From an uncultured bacterium (GTDB lineage: Bacteria > Bacillota > Clostridia > Lachnospirales > Lachnospiraceae): 64,000 nt of DNA. A program made the position numbers and the translations under genes. The notes under the pieces are model-generated. The model ran no database searches. It had not been told where the DNA came from and was given only the letters and a program-made list of their open reading frames with translations. Positions 7,503 through 16,954 of the stretch are shown piece by piece; position 1 is the stretch's first letter, and the number at the start of each line of letters is the position of its first letter. The stretch covers positions 1-64,000 of the forward strand of contig CAOKFN010000023.1 of assembly GCA_948467735.1 (NCBI GenBank), in the 5' to 3' direction.

Positions 7503-8840
7503 ATGAAAAGAAAACATTTACTGCCGCGGATACTGTTGTCGTTCGTTCTGCTGACAGCCTGCTTTGCCGCATCCGCCCATATTCCGTTAAGCGACTCCGA
7601 GACAGCGCCCACAGGCGGCAGTCTCTCGGAAGAGCCAAAAACGCCCTCGAATACTATTTTACAGAATCCTTCCGCGCCTCCGCCCACGGAAATTCATGTG
7701 CCGACTCCCGCCCCCACGGAAGAACCCTTTGAGGAATACGACATTACCTTGATGTCGCTGGGGGACAACCTGCTGCATATGGGTGTGGTAAACGCCGGAA
7801 AACAAAAAGACGGCAGCTACAATTATGCATTTTTATTTGAAAAAATATCTGAATACCTTGCGATGGCAGACATCAAAGTCACAAATCAGGAAACCATTTT
7901 CGGCGGAAACGAACTTGGCTTTTCCGGCTTTCCCAATTTCAATTCTCCCACCGAGATAGGCGATTCTATCGCGGCCGCAGGATTTAACGTGGTGCTTCAC
8001 GCCACAAACCATGCGGCGGATCAGGGACTGGACGGCCTGCAGCACTGCGCGTCCTTTTGGGAAAAATACCCTGACGTCATTATGACGGGCATCTATAAAG
8101 AAGTACCGGAATCCCGTATTTCCTACCTGACAATAAAAGATATTACATTTGCCATCCTGAACTATACATATGGCCCCAATCTGGCGTCGCTCCCCTCCAA
8201 TTTAAGAGGGCGTCTGAATATGCTTTGTGACTATGATCGCAGTACGGGCGCTATCAATTTTACTGCTTTGAATCCTGAAGTGACAGAAGATATCCGCGAA
8301 GCAGATGAAAATGCGGATATTGTAATTGTCTTCCCCCATTGGGGAACCGAATATCAAACCACCCCTTCCAGCTATCAGCGCAAATTTGCGGCGGAGATGA
8401 CGGCGGCGGGAGCCGATTTAATCATCGGCACCCATCCCCATGTCCCTCAGCCGGTGGAATGGGTCACTGCCGAAAACGGGGACAAAGCGCTCTGCTTTTA
8501 CTCCCTTGGCAATTATGTCTCCACCCAGAAAGATTTTCTCTGTATGCTGGAAGGAATGGCTTGGGTGACTTTCCATGTCACGGAGACGGGCGTAACCATT
8601 GAGGAAAACCATACGGGCATCCTGCCTCTGGTAAACCATTATAGAAACGGCTCGCTGAAATCGGAGGGCGTATATCCCTTGGACGATTATACCGAAGAAC
8701 TGGCCCTTGCCCACGGTATCTGGAATTACGGCGGGATCCCCTTCCATCTGGCTGACCTGTGGGCAAAAAGCGAGGAAATCTTCGGCGATATGATGCTGCA
8801 TAAAACGGACATCCTGCCGCCGGAAAGCGGGGCCGACTAA
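7503..8840 (+). CDS. CapA family (poly-gamma-glutamate capsule synthesis-like) lipoprotein
   Basis: 445 residues. The N-terminus MKRKHLLPRILLSFVLLTAC ends in a lipobox (LTAC), so it is probably an outer-face lipoprotein, followed by a Pro/Thr/Glu-rich linker. The CapA domain starts at about residue 80: ITLMSLGDNLLHMGV, IKVTNQETIFGG, GFNVVLHATNHAADQGLDGL, VIVFPHWGTEYQ and GTHPHVPQPVEW, the metallophosphoesterase-like motif set (GD, N/E, NH, H, HPH) of the family. Family members take part in poly-gamma-glutamate or surface polymer synthesis, yet most Clostridial members stand alone as here. The gene is convergent with the NlpC/P60 gene, 23 bases apart. Confidence 0.85.
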   Translation: MKRKHLLPRILLSFVLLTACFAASAHIPLSDSETAPTGGSLSEEPKTPSNTILQNPSAPPPTEIHVPTPAPTEEPFEEYDITLMSLGDNLLHMGVVNAGKQKDGSYNYAFLFEKISEYLAMADIKVTNQETIFGGNELGFSGFPNFNSPTEIGDSIAAAGFNVVLHATNHAADQGLDGLQHCASFWEKYPDVIMTGIYKEVPESRISYLTIKDITFAILNYTYGPNLASLPSNLRGRLNMLCDYDRSTGAINFTALNPEVTEDIREADENADIVIVFPHWGTEYQTTPSSYQRKFAAEMTAAGADLIIGTHPHVPQPVEWVTAENGDKALCFYSLGNYVSTQKDFLCMLEGMAWVTFHVTETGVTIEENHTGILPLVNHYRNGSLKSEGVYPLDDYTEELALAHGIWNYGGIPFHLADLWAKSEEIFGDMMLHKTDILPPESGAD

Positions 8841-8863
8841 GCCCCCTCCCCGGAACCGGCAGA

Positions 8864-10078
8864 TTAGTCAATCACGTTTCTCACGCCCATTACCGTGGTA
8901 TAGCCCGCGTTTCCTATCACAACACCCTGTTTGGGCGTGGCGGCATGAATCATCTGCCCGTTTCCGATATAGAGCGCCACATGGGTGCAGACGCCGTCGG
9001 AACCATAGCAGAGGATGTCCCCGGGCTGGGCTTCGCTGTAATCAATCCCTCTTCCCGCGCCGGACAGCTGCCCCGCAGGCGTCCGGCTCAAGGAATAGCC
9101 GAACTCTTTATATATCAGGCTTGTGAAACCGGAGCAGTCCGTTCCTCCCTCCAAGGTCTGCCCCCCATGCACATACCTGTTTCCAAGAAACTGCATGGCA
9201 AATTCCACAATTTGGCTGCGCAGTTCCTCGTTGGTGGAATATTCCGTATTGGGCGGAGCGGGACTTACAAAAGTGTTCTCCGATACCTGCTTTTCGGAAA
9301 CCTGCTGTCTGGCCTCCAACGCCTTTTTCTCTTCCAGTTCCTTTGCTTCCTCCTCTAAGGTTTTGGCGTAGACAAATTCCTCAACGATTGTCACATACTC
9401 CGCCGCCACATAGCCTGACAGGCTGTCGGTATACTGCACCTTCAGCCATTCTCTGCCTTCCTGAAGCTCGTCCTGCAAAGGCTCGTCGTCCAAAAGCTTT
9501 ACTTTCTCATCTTTATCAATATAACCGATTCGTTTTACCTCCGTGCCGGGACTCTCTCTCACGTTCAGCCTGTCCGCCTGAACTACGGCATAACGGGTCA
9601 CGTACTTATCGATGACCGCCGCCGCTTCCTCCCCATACAGAAAATATTCGGCTTTAATATACCCTTGCGCGTTTCCGGAAATAATTTGAAACCAGTCATT
9701 CCCCTCCCCGGCCGTCCCCAGAACATGGGCTACCGCGCCATTGTATATCTTTCCCACAATGGCGCTTTCCGTATTCGGTTCCGCGCGCACGTTCACATAA
9801 TTGGTCACGTCGGCAATGGCAAGATCCGCATATTCGTTTTCTTCTTCGCGCATGCACAGAAGCAAATCCTCTTCGGACAATCCGTACTTCTCCATACACT
9901 CATATATATGTACTTTTCCACGTTCAAATAAATTCTGGATTCCGGCAGTAAGGTGAACTTCCCCCGCTTCTGCCGTCAAGACCACCTCCGGATTCCCATT
10001 TCCCGCATAACACACTGTCCCGCACAAGCTGCCCGTCAAAATACAGCCGCAGACAGTGCTTATCCACTTGTATCCCAT
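8864..10078 (-). CDS. Secreted SH3 - NlpC/P60 peptidoglycan hydrolase
   Basis: 404 residues. Signal peptide (WISTVCGCILTGSLCGTVCYAG), then two bacterial SH3 domains (about 85-150 and 155-235; VNVRAEPNTESAIVGKI and LNVRESPGTEVKRIGYI), a Glu/Lys-rich coiled linker (about 240-280) and a C-terminal NlpC/P60 domain. The domain shows TDCSGFTSLIYKEFG (catalytic Cys), HVALYIGNGQMIHA (catalytic His) and PGDILCY. It should cleave the D-gamma-glutamyl-diaminopimelate bond in the wall. RBS GGGAGA. It lies 38 bases downstream of the chemoreceptor gene and may be co-transcribed. Confidence 0.9.
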   Translation of the reverse strand: MGYKWISTVCGCILTGSLCGTVCYAGNGNPEVVLTAEAGEVHLTAGIQNLFERGKVHIYECMEKYGLSEEDLLLCMREEENEYADLAIADVTNYVNVRAEPNTESAIVGKIYNGAVAHVLGTAGEGNDWFQIISGNAQGYIKAEYFLYGEEAAAVIDKYVTRYAVVQADRLNVRESPGTEVKRIGYIDKDEKVKLLDDEPLQDELQEGREWLKVQYTDSLSGYVAAEYVTIVEEFVYAKTLEEEAKELEEKKALEARQQVSEKQVSENTFVSPAPPNTEYSTNEELRSQIVEFAMQFLGNRYVHGGQTLEGGTDCSGFTSLIYKEFGYSLSRTPAGQLSGAGRGIDYSEAQPGDILCYGSDGVCTHVALYIGNGQMIHAATPKQGVVIGNAGYTTVMGVRNVID

Positions 10079-10116
10079 CTGTTCTCCCGCTTCTGCCTTT
10101 CATTAAACTCAATACA

Positions 10117-12156
10117 TTAAGCAAAATACTTGAATTTACCCACCAGCTCCTTCAGCGCGTCCGCCTGACTGGATAATTCTTCCGACGCAGCCGCGCTTTC
10201 CTCCGAAGTAGCGGAATTAGACTCTACAACAAACGCAATCTGATTAATTCCTTCCGTAATCTGTCCCACGGCCTCAGCCTGATTATCGGACGCAGCCGCA
10301 ATCTCGGCAATGGAATCATTTACTATCTTTGCATTGTCAACCACTGCAATCAAGGACTCTGCGGTAGATTTCGTCAATCTGGTTCCCTCTTCCACAGCCG
10401 TGATTGCGCTCTGGATCAAATCCTTCGTATTTCTCGCCGCTTCGGAGCTTTGGTCCGCAAGAGTTCCCACCTGCGTGGCCACAACCGCAAATCCTTTTCC
10501 GGCTTCCCCCGCCCTTGCCGCCTCAATAGACGCATTCAGCGCAAGAAGGTTGGTCTGGTCCGCAATTTCTTCAATACTGCCGATAATCTGCGCAATCTTG
10601 TCGGACGCCTCACGGATTTTTAACATAGCGTCCGAATTGAACTTCATCTGCTTATTGCTCTCAATCACCTGATCATTCATGCTGTCAACCACCAGACGGA
10701 CCTTCTCCGCATTCTTGGCGTTCACCTGTATTTTCTCGGAGATATCCGTCATCATTGCCGTCAGCTCTTCAATGGCGCTGGCCTGATCCGTAGCGCCTTC
10801 CGCAAGAGACTGCGCCGCTCCCGCAAGATCCGTAGCGCCTTTCTGAACGCACTTCGCATTGCTGTCGATATCCTTCATGGCGCTGCTCAGCGCGGCGACA
10901 ATTCCGCGGAAAGAATCACTGATCAACGCAAAATCTCCTTTATAAGTGGAATCGATGGCAATGGTGAAATTCCCTTCGGACAGCTCTGCCAGCTGTGTGC
11001 TGATATCCGAGATCACCACATTTAAGTCGTCAATCGTCTCCGCCAGACAGTTCATCAATATTGCCGTCTCGTCGTTTGTCTCCGGTTTCGGAGTGGGAGC
11101 ATGCAGATTTCCTTCAGCCAAAAGCTTCAGACGGTCCACGGAAACCGCAATCGGTTTTGCAACCGCCTTGCCCAGACGGACGCCGTTCCTTACCCCAAAG
11201 AATGTGAACAATGCCACAAACACCACCGTCAGCGCCAGCGAAAGATAGAACATTCCCAAAAATTCGTTTCTTACCGCAGCCACGCCAATACTCCATCCCT
11301 CTGTCCCCGGCACCGGAGAATAAGCGACTACCTTGGTAACTCCGCCGTATGAATAAGTACCCGTACCGTTCTCTCCCGCCGTCATCTTTTTGCAGATTTT
11401 GCTGAAGTCCCTAAGCCTGCGGTCCGTATCTCCCAGCGCAAGCGTATCCTCCACACCCACTATTTCGGAATTAATATCGCCGATGGTAATGCCGTTGGAA
11501 TCAATCATAAACGCGGTGCCGCCCCTGCCCACCTTTATGGAACGCATAATATCGTTCAAAAACTCGCCGTTGGGAACATAGACCACAACGCCCACCGGAG
11601 TCGTTCCCGGAATACCGTCTTCCCATAAGGGCGCCGCAACCACAAAGGATACCGCGTTTGTCACGGTGCTGTAGGCAGGCGTGGAAATATAGGTGTTTCC
11701 CTTCATGCCTTGCTTGAAATATTCCTTCTCCGATAAATTTACGCCGGAAATCACGTCCACTCCCTTGCTGTCAAGAAGATATCCGCCCTCGAAGTCATGG
11801 TCCTTGATTCTCTGCTTTAAAATAGCCGCTTTATCAAGCACCGATCTATTCGGATCCGCCAGCCTCGCAATACTGCCTGTCTCATAGGCAACGGAAACAT
11901 ACTTATCAATGGCCGCGGCCACATAATCGGCCGCCACATCCGACGTATTATTGATTGTCTTTGAAACTGCGCTTACGGATGAAATATAGCTTAAAATAGA
12001 TATGATAACGCCCAGAACAATACAACAGAGCATAATGACCTGTGCAAACCGCCGTGAAATCTTTTTCTCAATACTCACAAAAGGCTTATCCTGTTTACTG
12101 CCGTCCGATTGATTCGGTATAATATCTTTACTTTCTCCCTGCATGATTTTCCTCAT
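10117..12156 (-). CDS. Methyl-accepting chemotaxis protein with dCache sensor
   Basis: About 680 residues. A cytoplasmic N-tail is followed by TM1 (FAQVIMLCCIVLGVIISILS), an extracellular dCache domain (about 60-290; YLLDSKGVDVISG, GRGGTAFMIDSNG, GWSIGVAAVRNEF), TM2 (MFYLSLALTVVFVALFTFFG), a HAMP region and the signalling domain with the conserved hairpin tip (ADQTNLLALNASIEAARAG) and Glu/Gln-rich methylation helices. The ligand is unknown. Starts at 12156 and 12144 are both possible; 12144 has AGGAAAA upstream, and an ORF start at 12207 lacks a site. No che or flagellar genes lie nearby. Confidence 0.9.
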   Translation of the reverse strand: MRKIMQGESKDIIPNQSDGSKQDKPFVSIEKKISRRFAQVIMLCCIVLGVIISILSYISSVSAVSKTINNTSDVAADYVAAAIDKYVSVAYETGSIARLADPNRSVLDKAAILKQRIKDHDFEGGYLLDSKGVDVISGVNLSEKEYFKQGMKGNTYISTPAYSTVTNAVSFVVAAPLWEDGIPGTTPVGVVVYVPNGEFLNDIMRSIKVGRGGTAFMIDSNGITIGDINSEIVGVEDTLALGDTDRRLRDFSKICKKMTAGENGTGTYSYGGVTKVVAYSPVPGTEGWSIGVAAVRNEFLGMFYLSLALTVVFVALFTFFGVRNGVRLGKAVAKPIAVSVDRLKLLAEGNLHAPTPKPETNDETAILMNCLAETIDDLNVVISDISTQLAELSEGNFTIAIDSTYKGDFALISDSFRGIVAALSSAMKDIDSNAKCVQKGATDLAGAAQSLAEGATDQASAIEELTAMMTDISEKIQVNAKNAEKVRLVVDSMNDQVIESNKQMKFNSDAMLKIREASDKIAQIIGSIEEIADQTNLLALNASIEAARAGEAGKGFAVVATQVGTLADQSSEAARNTKDLIQSAITAVEEGTRLTKSTAESLIAVVDNAKIVNDSIAEIAAASDNQAEAVGQITEGINQIAFVVESNSATSEESAAASEELSSQADALKELVGKFKYFA

Positions 12157-12721
12157 TTCTGCGCCGCTTTCCCACTTGACCTGAATTATCTTGATTGTGC
12201 CAAGCAACGCGCAGACACCATCTCACCGGAAGTTACATCTCAGTACCTGCGAACAATGGAAAATACCCTCTGCGAGTTCTTGATTGCCCTGAATAGCAGT
12301 GTACTGCTTTCAATTACCAACATGCCGTCTCTTGGCTGAATCCGGTTTCCATGATATCTGAATCCGAACACGACCCCCGCCAAATCCCTCCTCTCTCTAT
12401 GTATAAGCAGAGTAAACAATAAAAAACAAAAAAACTATGTATTTATTATATCAAATTATTAAGAATTTTTCTACCCATATATAAAAATTCTGTCACATTT
12501 GTAACAATTTTACTAAAAATTTCTTATTATGAAAGGCAGCTTAACCTCCCGCCGCAGGGAATACTCTTAAAACTGCCTCATATGACAAGCTAAAAACTGC
12601 CTAATCGTTCTGCACATCGCCAGTTTAACCCTTGCGCCGCCGTCCAAAAAAAGGTATAATGGTTTTCAACTATTAAATCCGCAGCCTCACAGCGCCATTT
12701 TTTGAAGCCTGCGGAACAGTT
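12157..12721. other. Long 5' region of the chemoreceptor gene
   Basis: 565 bases without a supported gene. On the minus strand, 12210-12345 has two overlapping short ORFs; one (ATG near 12321) encodes about 27 residues beginning MLVIESSTLLFRAIKNSQ, which could be a leader peptide. Bases 12410-12530 are strongly AT-rich and include a minus-strand TATAAT near 12445-12455, so the transcript leader is probably over 250 bases. I looked for a GEMM-type cyclic-di-GMP riboswitch and did not find its conserved blocks. Confidence 0.35.
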
Positions 12722-13057
12722 ATGAAAGGCATGGGTATTTCTATGGGAAAGAAAAATGAAGATGAAATGGAAGAAATGACGGTGGAATTGGACTTGGAAG
12801 ACGGCAGAGTGGTAAATTGCGCCGTAGTCACCATTTTGACAGTGGAATCCAAAGACTACATTGCACTGCTTCCGGTAAATGAAAATGAGACGGATGAAGA
12901 CGGCGAAGTATGGTTTTATCGCTATCACGAGAATCCCGACGATCCCAGCGAGGAGCCGGAGCTGGATTATATTGACGACGATGAAGAATATGAAAAAGTC
13001 GCGGATGCTTTTGACGAATATCTCGACAACTGCGAATTTGACGAACTGGTGGAATAA
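12722..13057 (+). CDS. DUF1292 family acidic protein
   Basis: 111 residues from ATG 12722, or 104 from ATG 12743 (MGKKNEDEMEE). The core VELDLEDGRVVNCAVVTILTVESKDYIALLP followed by GEVWFYRYHENP is the DUF1292 pattern, a small Clostridial protein (YrzB-like) of unknown function. The C-terminus is extremely acidic (EEPELDYIDDDEEYEKV). Its last 91 bases overlap the 3' end of the convergent helicase gene. Confidence 0.8.
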   Translation: MKGMGISMGKKNEDEMEEMTVELDLEDGRVVNCAVVTILTVESKDYIALLPVNENETDEDGEVWFYRYHENPDDPSEEPELDYIDDDEEYEKVADAFDEYLDNCEFDELVE

Positions 13058-15297
13058 TCCGCTCTTCTCTCATTAAGAAAAAGAGGATTTAAAAATCGGG
13101 AGGGCTGCCTGGGACGTTCTTTCGTACCTGTCAGGTAAAGAAGTTCCAGGCTCTTTTTAGCCCTCGTCATAGCCACATAAAAGATTCTCCTTTCTTCCTC
13201 TACGCTTGTTTCGTCGGGCATTCTGCCATGGGGATAATTTGTCTCATTACAGTCGGGAATCCACACTCTGTCAAATTCCAAGCCTTTTGCTCCATGCACT
13301 GTCAAAAGCCAGACGGCGGGTTCCTTGGTTCTTGGCTGCAAAGGACAGGAGACGCTTTTTCCTCCCGCCGCTTTTCCCCCGCCCTGTTTCAAGGCCTTGG
13401 CGTATTCCTCCTGAAACGCTTTCCATTGCTGCCAGCTGCCGAATCCCGCCGCGTCCTCCTTCAGCCATTCCAGCATATCCTGCCATTCCTGCTGCTTTTC
13501 CGGTCTCGTTCTCCACATTTCCTTCAGGTACCGCTCATATCCCACTGCTTTCAGAATATACTGCACCGCAGGAAGGGGCGGCATCCTGCGGATATTCTGC
13601 AGCTGTTTTTCCAGCCGGACCAATGCATTTATCACATTGATCTTCTGATGTTCCGGCATTTGGACCCTTTCATAATATGCCCGCATGGCTTGGAAATCCA
13701 CAATACCTTCGCCCAGCGCCTCCCTGCTGATATAACGGGAGGGTCTGTTTATAATCCGCAGCAGCTGTTCCCTCCTCCCCTCTCCATGCGCTGCCTGCAG
13801 ATACGAATTGATGTCCGCGGCTATGAAATGTTCGTAAATATTTGAGGCTTTCTCCCGCATCTCATAAGGAATGCCCGCCGCCTTAAATCTGGCCGCCGCA
13901 CCCTGCATCCCGGCGTTGGTCCGAAAGAGCACCGCCCTGCTTTCCATGGAATGCCCCTCTTCCATGGAAGGGGAACAGTCCATTGTTCCGCCCCGTGCGG
14001 ATAACTGCCTCATAATGTAGCAGTATTCCGCCTCCTTATCCACAAAAGCCCGAATTGACACCGGGCCCGGAAGCTTTTGAGGCGGTTCTTCTCTTTCCTG
14101 CCGAACCAGCCTTGAACTTCCAATCGTACTTTGTATTCCGAGCGTGCTCTGGGTTCCGGCAGTATGCAGCATACCTGCAGTGCTCCGGGTTTCAGCAGTA
14201 TTTAAGACGCCGACAATGCTGCGGGTTCCGGCGGCATTCTGGGATTCCACATCCTCCATGCGGTCCGCCGCTCTTAGTTTCTTCTCAAAGCGATTTTTAT
14301 TTTCCCCAATTACCGCCAGAGACGCCCGTACAATCTCCGCCCTGCTCCTATAATTCACATCCAGCAGGAGCCGCTTCGCGTGAAATTCCTCCGCAAAACG
14401 CCTCAGGCAGTCCGGTTCCGAGCCCCGGAAGCCATAGATGGACTGATCGTCGTCCCCCACGGCGAAAAGGTTATGGGGACTTGCGGACAATAATTTTACC
14501 GCTTCATACTGCACCGGATTAATGTCTTGAAATTCATCCAGCAGAATATGCCGAAAACGCTTCTGCCAGTACTCCCCGGCCGCCCGGTTTTCCCTGAGCA
14601 GCCTTTCGCATTCCCAGAGCATATCGTCAAAATCTATGCGGCCCGTCCGTTTCACTGCCGCCCCGTATTCCCCGCAGATGGCCTCAAAGCAGGACTGCCA
14701 CTTTGCCGGAGCTTGACGTCCCGCCTCCGACAGACGCAGGGTGTTTTTATAATAGCTCACCGCGGACAATATCTGAAGCGCGTCCTCATTCAAACTGCGA
14801 AAAATATCCTCCCCTTCCGAAAATAATTTTTCCTGTGTGACATTAGGCCGTTGAACATTGGATGCAGATGGCGGGACATGCGATTGCCGGGCATACGATT
14901 GTAAAATAGGAAGCAGCAGAGATTTCTTTTCCGATAAACTTAATAAATGATTGGATTTCAGAACGTGAGATTCTCTTAAAATATGATAGAAAACGGAATG
15001 GAATGTTCCAAAATTGACGGGATGGAACACCGGGCCGCTTATCGCGGCCATTTTGTGAAAGCGGTTCTGCATGGACAGGGCGGCTTCTTTCGTAAAGGTA
15101 ATCACCAGAATGCTCTCCGGCGGGACGCCCTGTTCCAAAAGATATAAAATACGGTTTGTGATAGTGAAGGTTTTGCCTGAGCCGGGGCCGGCCAATAATA
15201 GCAGCGGCCCCTCCCCGTGAAGCACGGCCCGGCGCTGGGCTTCATTCATTCCGCCCAGACGCTCTCTCATAGCCGCAGATACACGAAATTCAGACAT
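12967..15297 (-). CDS. UvrD/PcrA-type superfamily 1 DNA helicase
   Basis: 776 residues. Walker A LLLLAGPGSGKTFTITNRI (about 33), motif II ILLDEFQDINPVQYE, motif III VGDDDQSIYGFRGSE, motif IV YRSRAEIV, motif V LLTVHGAKGLEFDRVWIP and motif VI EEERRIFYVAMTRAKKSLELLY. It should unwind DNA 3'-5' in repair or restart. It is divergent from canonical PcrA and has an in-frame 12-residue tandem repeat insert (about residues 350-385). The Ser-rich C-tail (SYSSSSSI) is encoded antisense to the acidic end of the DUF1292 gene. The ATG overlaps the gltX stop by 8 bases, implying coupled translation. Confidence 0.9.
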   Translation of the reverse strand: MSEFRVSAAMRERLGGMNEAQRRAVLHGEGPLLLLAGPGSGKTFTITNRILYLLEQGVPPESILVITFTKEAALSMQNRFHKMAAISGPVFHPVNFGTFHSVFYHILRESHVLKSNHLLSLSEKKSLLLPILQSYARQSHVPPSASNVQRPNVTQEKLFSEGEDIFRSLNEDALQILSAVSYYKNTLRLSEAGRQAPAKWQSCFEAICGEYGAAVKRTGRIDFDDMLWECERLLRENRAAGEYWQKRFRHILLDEFQDINPVQYEAVKLLSASPHNLFAVGDDDQSIYGFRGSEPDCLRRFAEEFHAKRLLLDVNYRSRAEIVRASLAVIGENKNRFEKKLRAADRMEDVESQNAAGTRSIVGVLNTAETRSTAGMLHTAGTQSTLGIQSTIGSSRLVRQEREEPPQKLPGPVSIRAFVDKEAEYCYIMRQLSARGGTMDCSPSMEEGHSMESRAVLFRTNAGMQGAAARFKAAGIPYEMREKASNIYEHFIAADINSYLQAAHGEGRREQLLRIINRPSRYISREALGEGIVDFQAMRAYYERVQMPEHQKINVINALVRLEKQLQNIRRMPPLPAVQYILKAVGYERYLKEMWRTRPEKQQEWQDMLEWLKEDAAGFGSWQQWKAFQEEYAKALKQGGGKAAGGKSVSCPLQPRTKEPAVWLLTVHGAKGLEFDRVWIPDCNETNYPHGRMPDETSVEEERRIFYVAMTRAKKSLELLYLTGTKERPRQPSRFLNPLFLNERRADYSTSSSNSQLSRYSSKASATFSYSSSSSI
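14144..14250. repeat. 36-bp in-frame minisatellite inside the helicase gene
   Basis: Units at 14144-14179, 14180-14215 and a third from 14216, each with a core GTGCTCTGGGTTCCGGCAGT (variants). They encode 12-residue units such as NTAETRSTAGML and HTAGTQSTLGIQ. The repeat lies between helicase motifs IV and V, where copy-number change would be tolerated. Confidence 0.75.
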
Positions 15298-16798
15298 TTT
15301 GCAGCTTTGCGATTCCCTTCCTGATTCTGCGTAAGGATTCCTCTTTGCCCAATACCTCCATAATCTCGGTGGCTCCCGCAGGCGTCATCTGCTTTCCCGA
15401 TACCGCCGTGCGGATGGGCCACATCACATAACCGTTCTTACAGCCTTTCTGCTCCACATATTTTAACAGCGTTTGATACAGCCCGTCATTACTGTAATCT
15501 TCCTGCGCCTCCAGCAGAGGCAGTACCTCCGTAAGCACCTCCAGAGACGAAGCGCCGTCCGTCTTCATTTTCTTATGGGTATACATGGCAGTATCGTACT
15601 CCGGCAGTTCCCGGAAAAAGTCCGTCATTTCCTCAATATCCGGAAATACCTCGATTCTTGTCTTGACCATGGCCGCAATTTTCCTAAGCACCCCGGCGTC
15701 CATCAACCTGCCCGAAGCGGACGCTCCGCTCTCGGCGCAGGACTCCTCGACCACGCCCAGCGCCTTCTTCAAATAAGGCTCCGCCATCTCATAAAACCTG
15801 TCAAAATCCATGGCCTTAATATACTCGCCGTTCATCCAGCGCAGCTTTACCATATCAAACACCGCAGGGGATTTGCTGATTCTGTGATAGTCAAATTCCT
15901 TGATCAATTCCTCCAGTGAGAAAATCTCCCTGTTATCCTCGGGACTCCATCCCAAAAGCGCGATAAAATTCACAATCGCCTCCGTCACAAATCCCTGAGC
16001 AAGCAGTCCCTCAAAGGACTCGCTCCCTCCCCTCTTGGCCAGCTTCTTATGGTTCTCATCCGTGACCAAGGGCAGATGGACGTATTTGGGAGGCTCCCAG
16101 CCGAAAGCTTCATAGAGACGCTGATATTTGGGCGAGGAGGACAGATACTCGTTCCCCCGCACCACATGGGTAATATTCATCGTATGGTCATCCACCACAT
16201 TGGCAAAATTATACGTGGGAAACCCGTCCGACTTGATTAATATCATATCGTTCAGCTGTGAATTTTCCACCGTAATATCCCCATACAGCTCGTCGTGAAA
16301 GGTGGTGGTTCCCTCCGCGGGGTTGTTCTGGCGGATGACAAAAGGCCTGCCCTCCGCCAGCTTGGCCTCGATTTCCTCCGCGGAAAGCGACAGGCAGTGC
16401 TTGTCGTAAACCGAGATTTCCTTTCCCTCCACCACCTCCGTTTTCAGGGAAGCCAGCCTCTCCTTATCGCAGAAGCAGTAATACGCCTCTCCTTTTTCGA
16501 TTAACTCCTTGGCGTATTTCATATAAATGCCCGTCTTAACACGCTCGCTCTGCACATAGGGACCATATCCGCCGTCCTTATCCGGCCCCTCGTCATGTAT
16601 TAATCCGGTCTGCGCCAGCGTCCGGTATATAATCTCCTCGGCGCCCTCCACGAAACGCTCCTGATCCGTATCCTCAATCCGGAGCAGAAAAGTCCCGTCC
16701 TCGTGCTTTGCGATCAAAAACTCGTATAAAGCGGAACGAAGATTGCCCACATGCATTTTCCCCGTGGGGCTGGGCGCATACCTTATCCTGATTTTCAT
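15290..16798 (-). CDS. gltX: Glutamyl-tRNA synthetase
   Basis: 502 residues from ATG 16798, which follows GGGAGG; a further upstream in-frame ATG (16888) lacks a site and would add 30 non-conserved residues. Class I synthetase signatures: RIRYAPSPTGKMHVGNLRSALYEFL (HIGH-like motif), LRIEDTDQERF, VVDDHTMNITHVVRGNEYLSSSPKY, and NHKKLAKRGG (KMSKS-like). The C-terminal anticodon-binding region is helical. It charges tRNA-Glu and, in Clostridia, often tRNA-Gln for amidation. The stop overlaps the helicase start by 8 bases. Confidence 0.95.
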   Translation of the reverse strand: MKIRIRYAPSPTGKMHVGNLRSALYEFLIAKHEDGTFLLRIEDTDQERFVEGAEEIIYRTLAQTGLIHDEGPDKDGGYGPYVQSERVKTGIYMKYAKELIEKGEAYYCFCDKERLASLKTEVVEGKEISVYDKHCLSLSAEEIEAKLAEGRPFVIRQNNPAEGTTTFHDELYGDITVENSQLNDMILIKSDGFPTYNFANVVDDHTMNITHVVRGNEYLSSSPKYQRLYEAFGWEPPKYVHLPLVTDENHKKLAKRGGSESFEGLLAQGFVTEAIVNFIALLGWSPEDNREIFSLEELIKEFDYHRISKSPAVFDMVKLRWMNGEYIKAMDFDRFYEMAEPYLKKALGVVEESCAESGASASGRLMDAGVLRKIAAMVKTRIEVFPDIEEMTDFFRELPEYDTAMYTHKKMKTDGASSLEVLTEVLPLLEAQEDYSNDGLYQTLLKYVEQKGCKNGYVMWPIRTAVSGKQMTPAGATEIMEVLGKEESLRRIRKGIAKLQNV

Positions 16799-16812
16799 TC
16801 CGATACCTCCCT

Positions 16813-16836
16813 GTCCGCTTTCGCGGACTTTTTTTT
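16813..16836 (+). terminator. Plus-strand intrinsic terminator opposite the gltX leader
   Basis: GTCCGC (16813-16818), loop TTTC, GCGGAC (16823-16828) and eight T (16829-16836) on the plus strand, 15 bases upstream of gltX in antisense. No plus-strand gene precedes it. On the minus strand the same bases form a hairpin just ahead of the GGGAGG site. Confidence 0.5.
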
Positions 16837-16954
16837 CATAATTCTTGACAGCTGCAAAAACCGGAAGAATTCCCGCTTTCACAGGCATGATATCAACATC
16901 CTGATCATTGGCGGCGAAGCCTTCCGGCTTCCCGTCGGAGGCTTATCTCATCCG

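Noticed and set aside
12157..12500. Cyclic-di-GMP riboswitch upstream of the chemoreceptor
   Set aside because: The conserved GEMM blocks and tetraloop receptor pairs could not be found on the minus strand.
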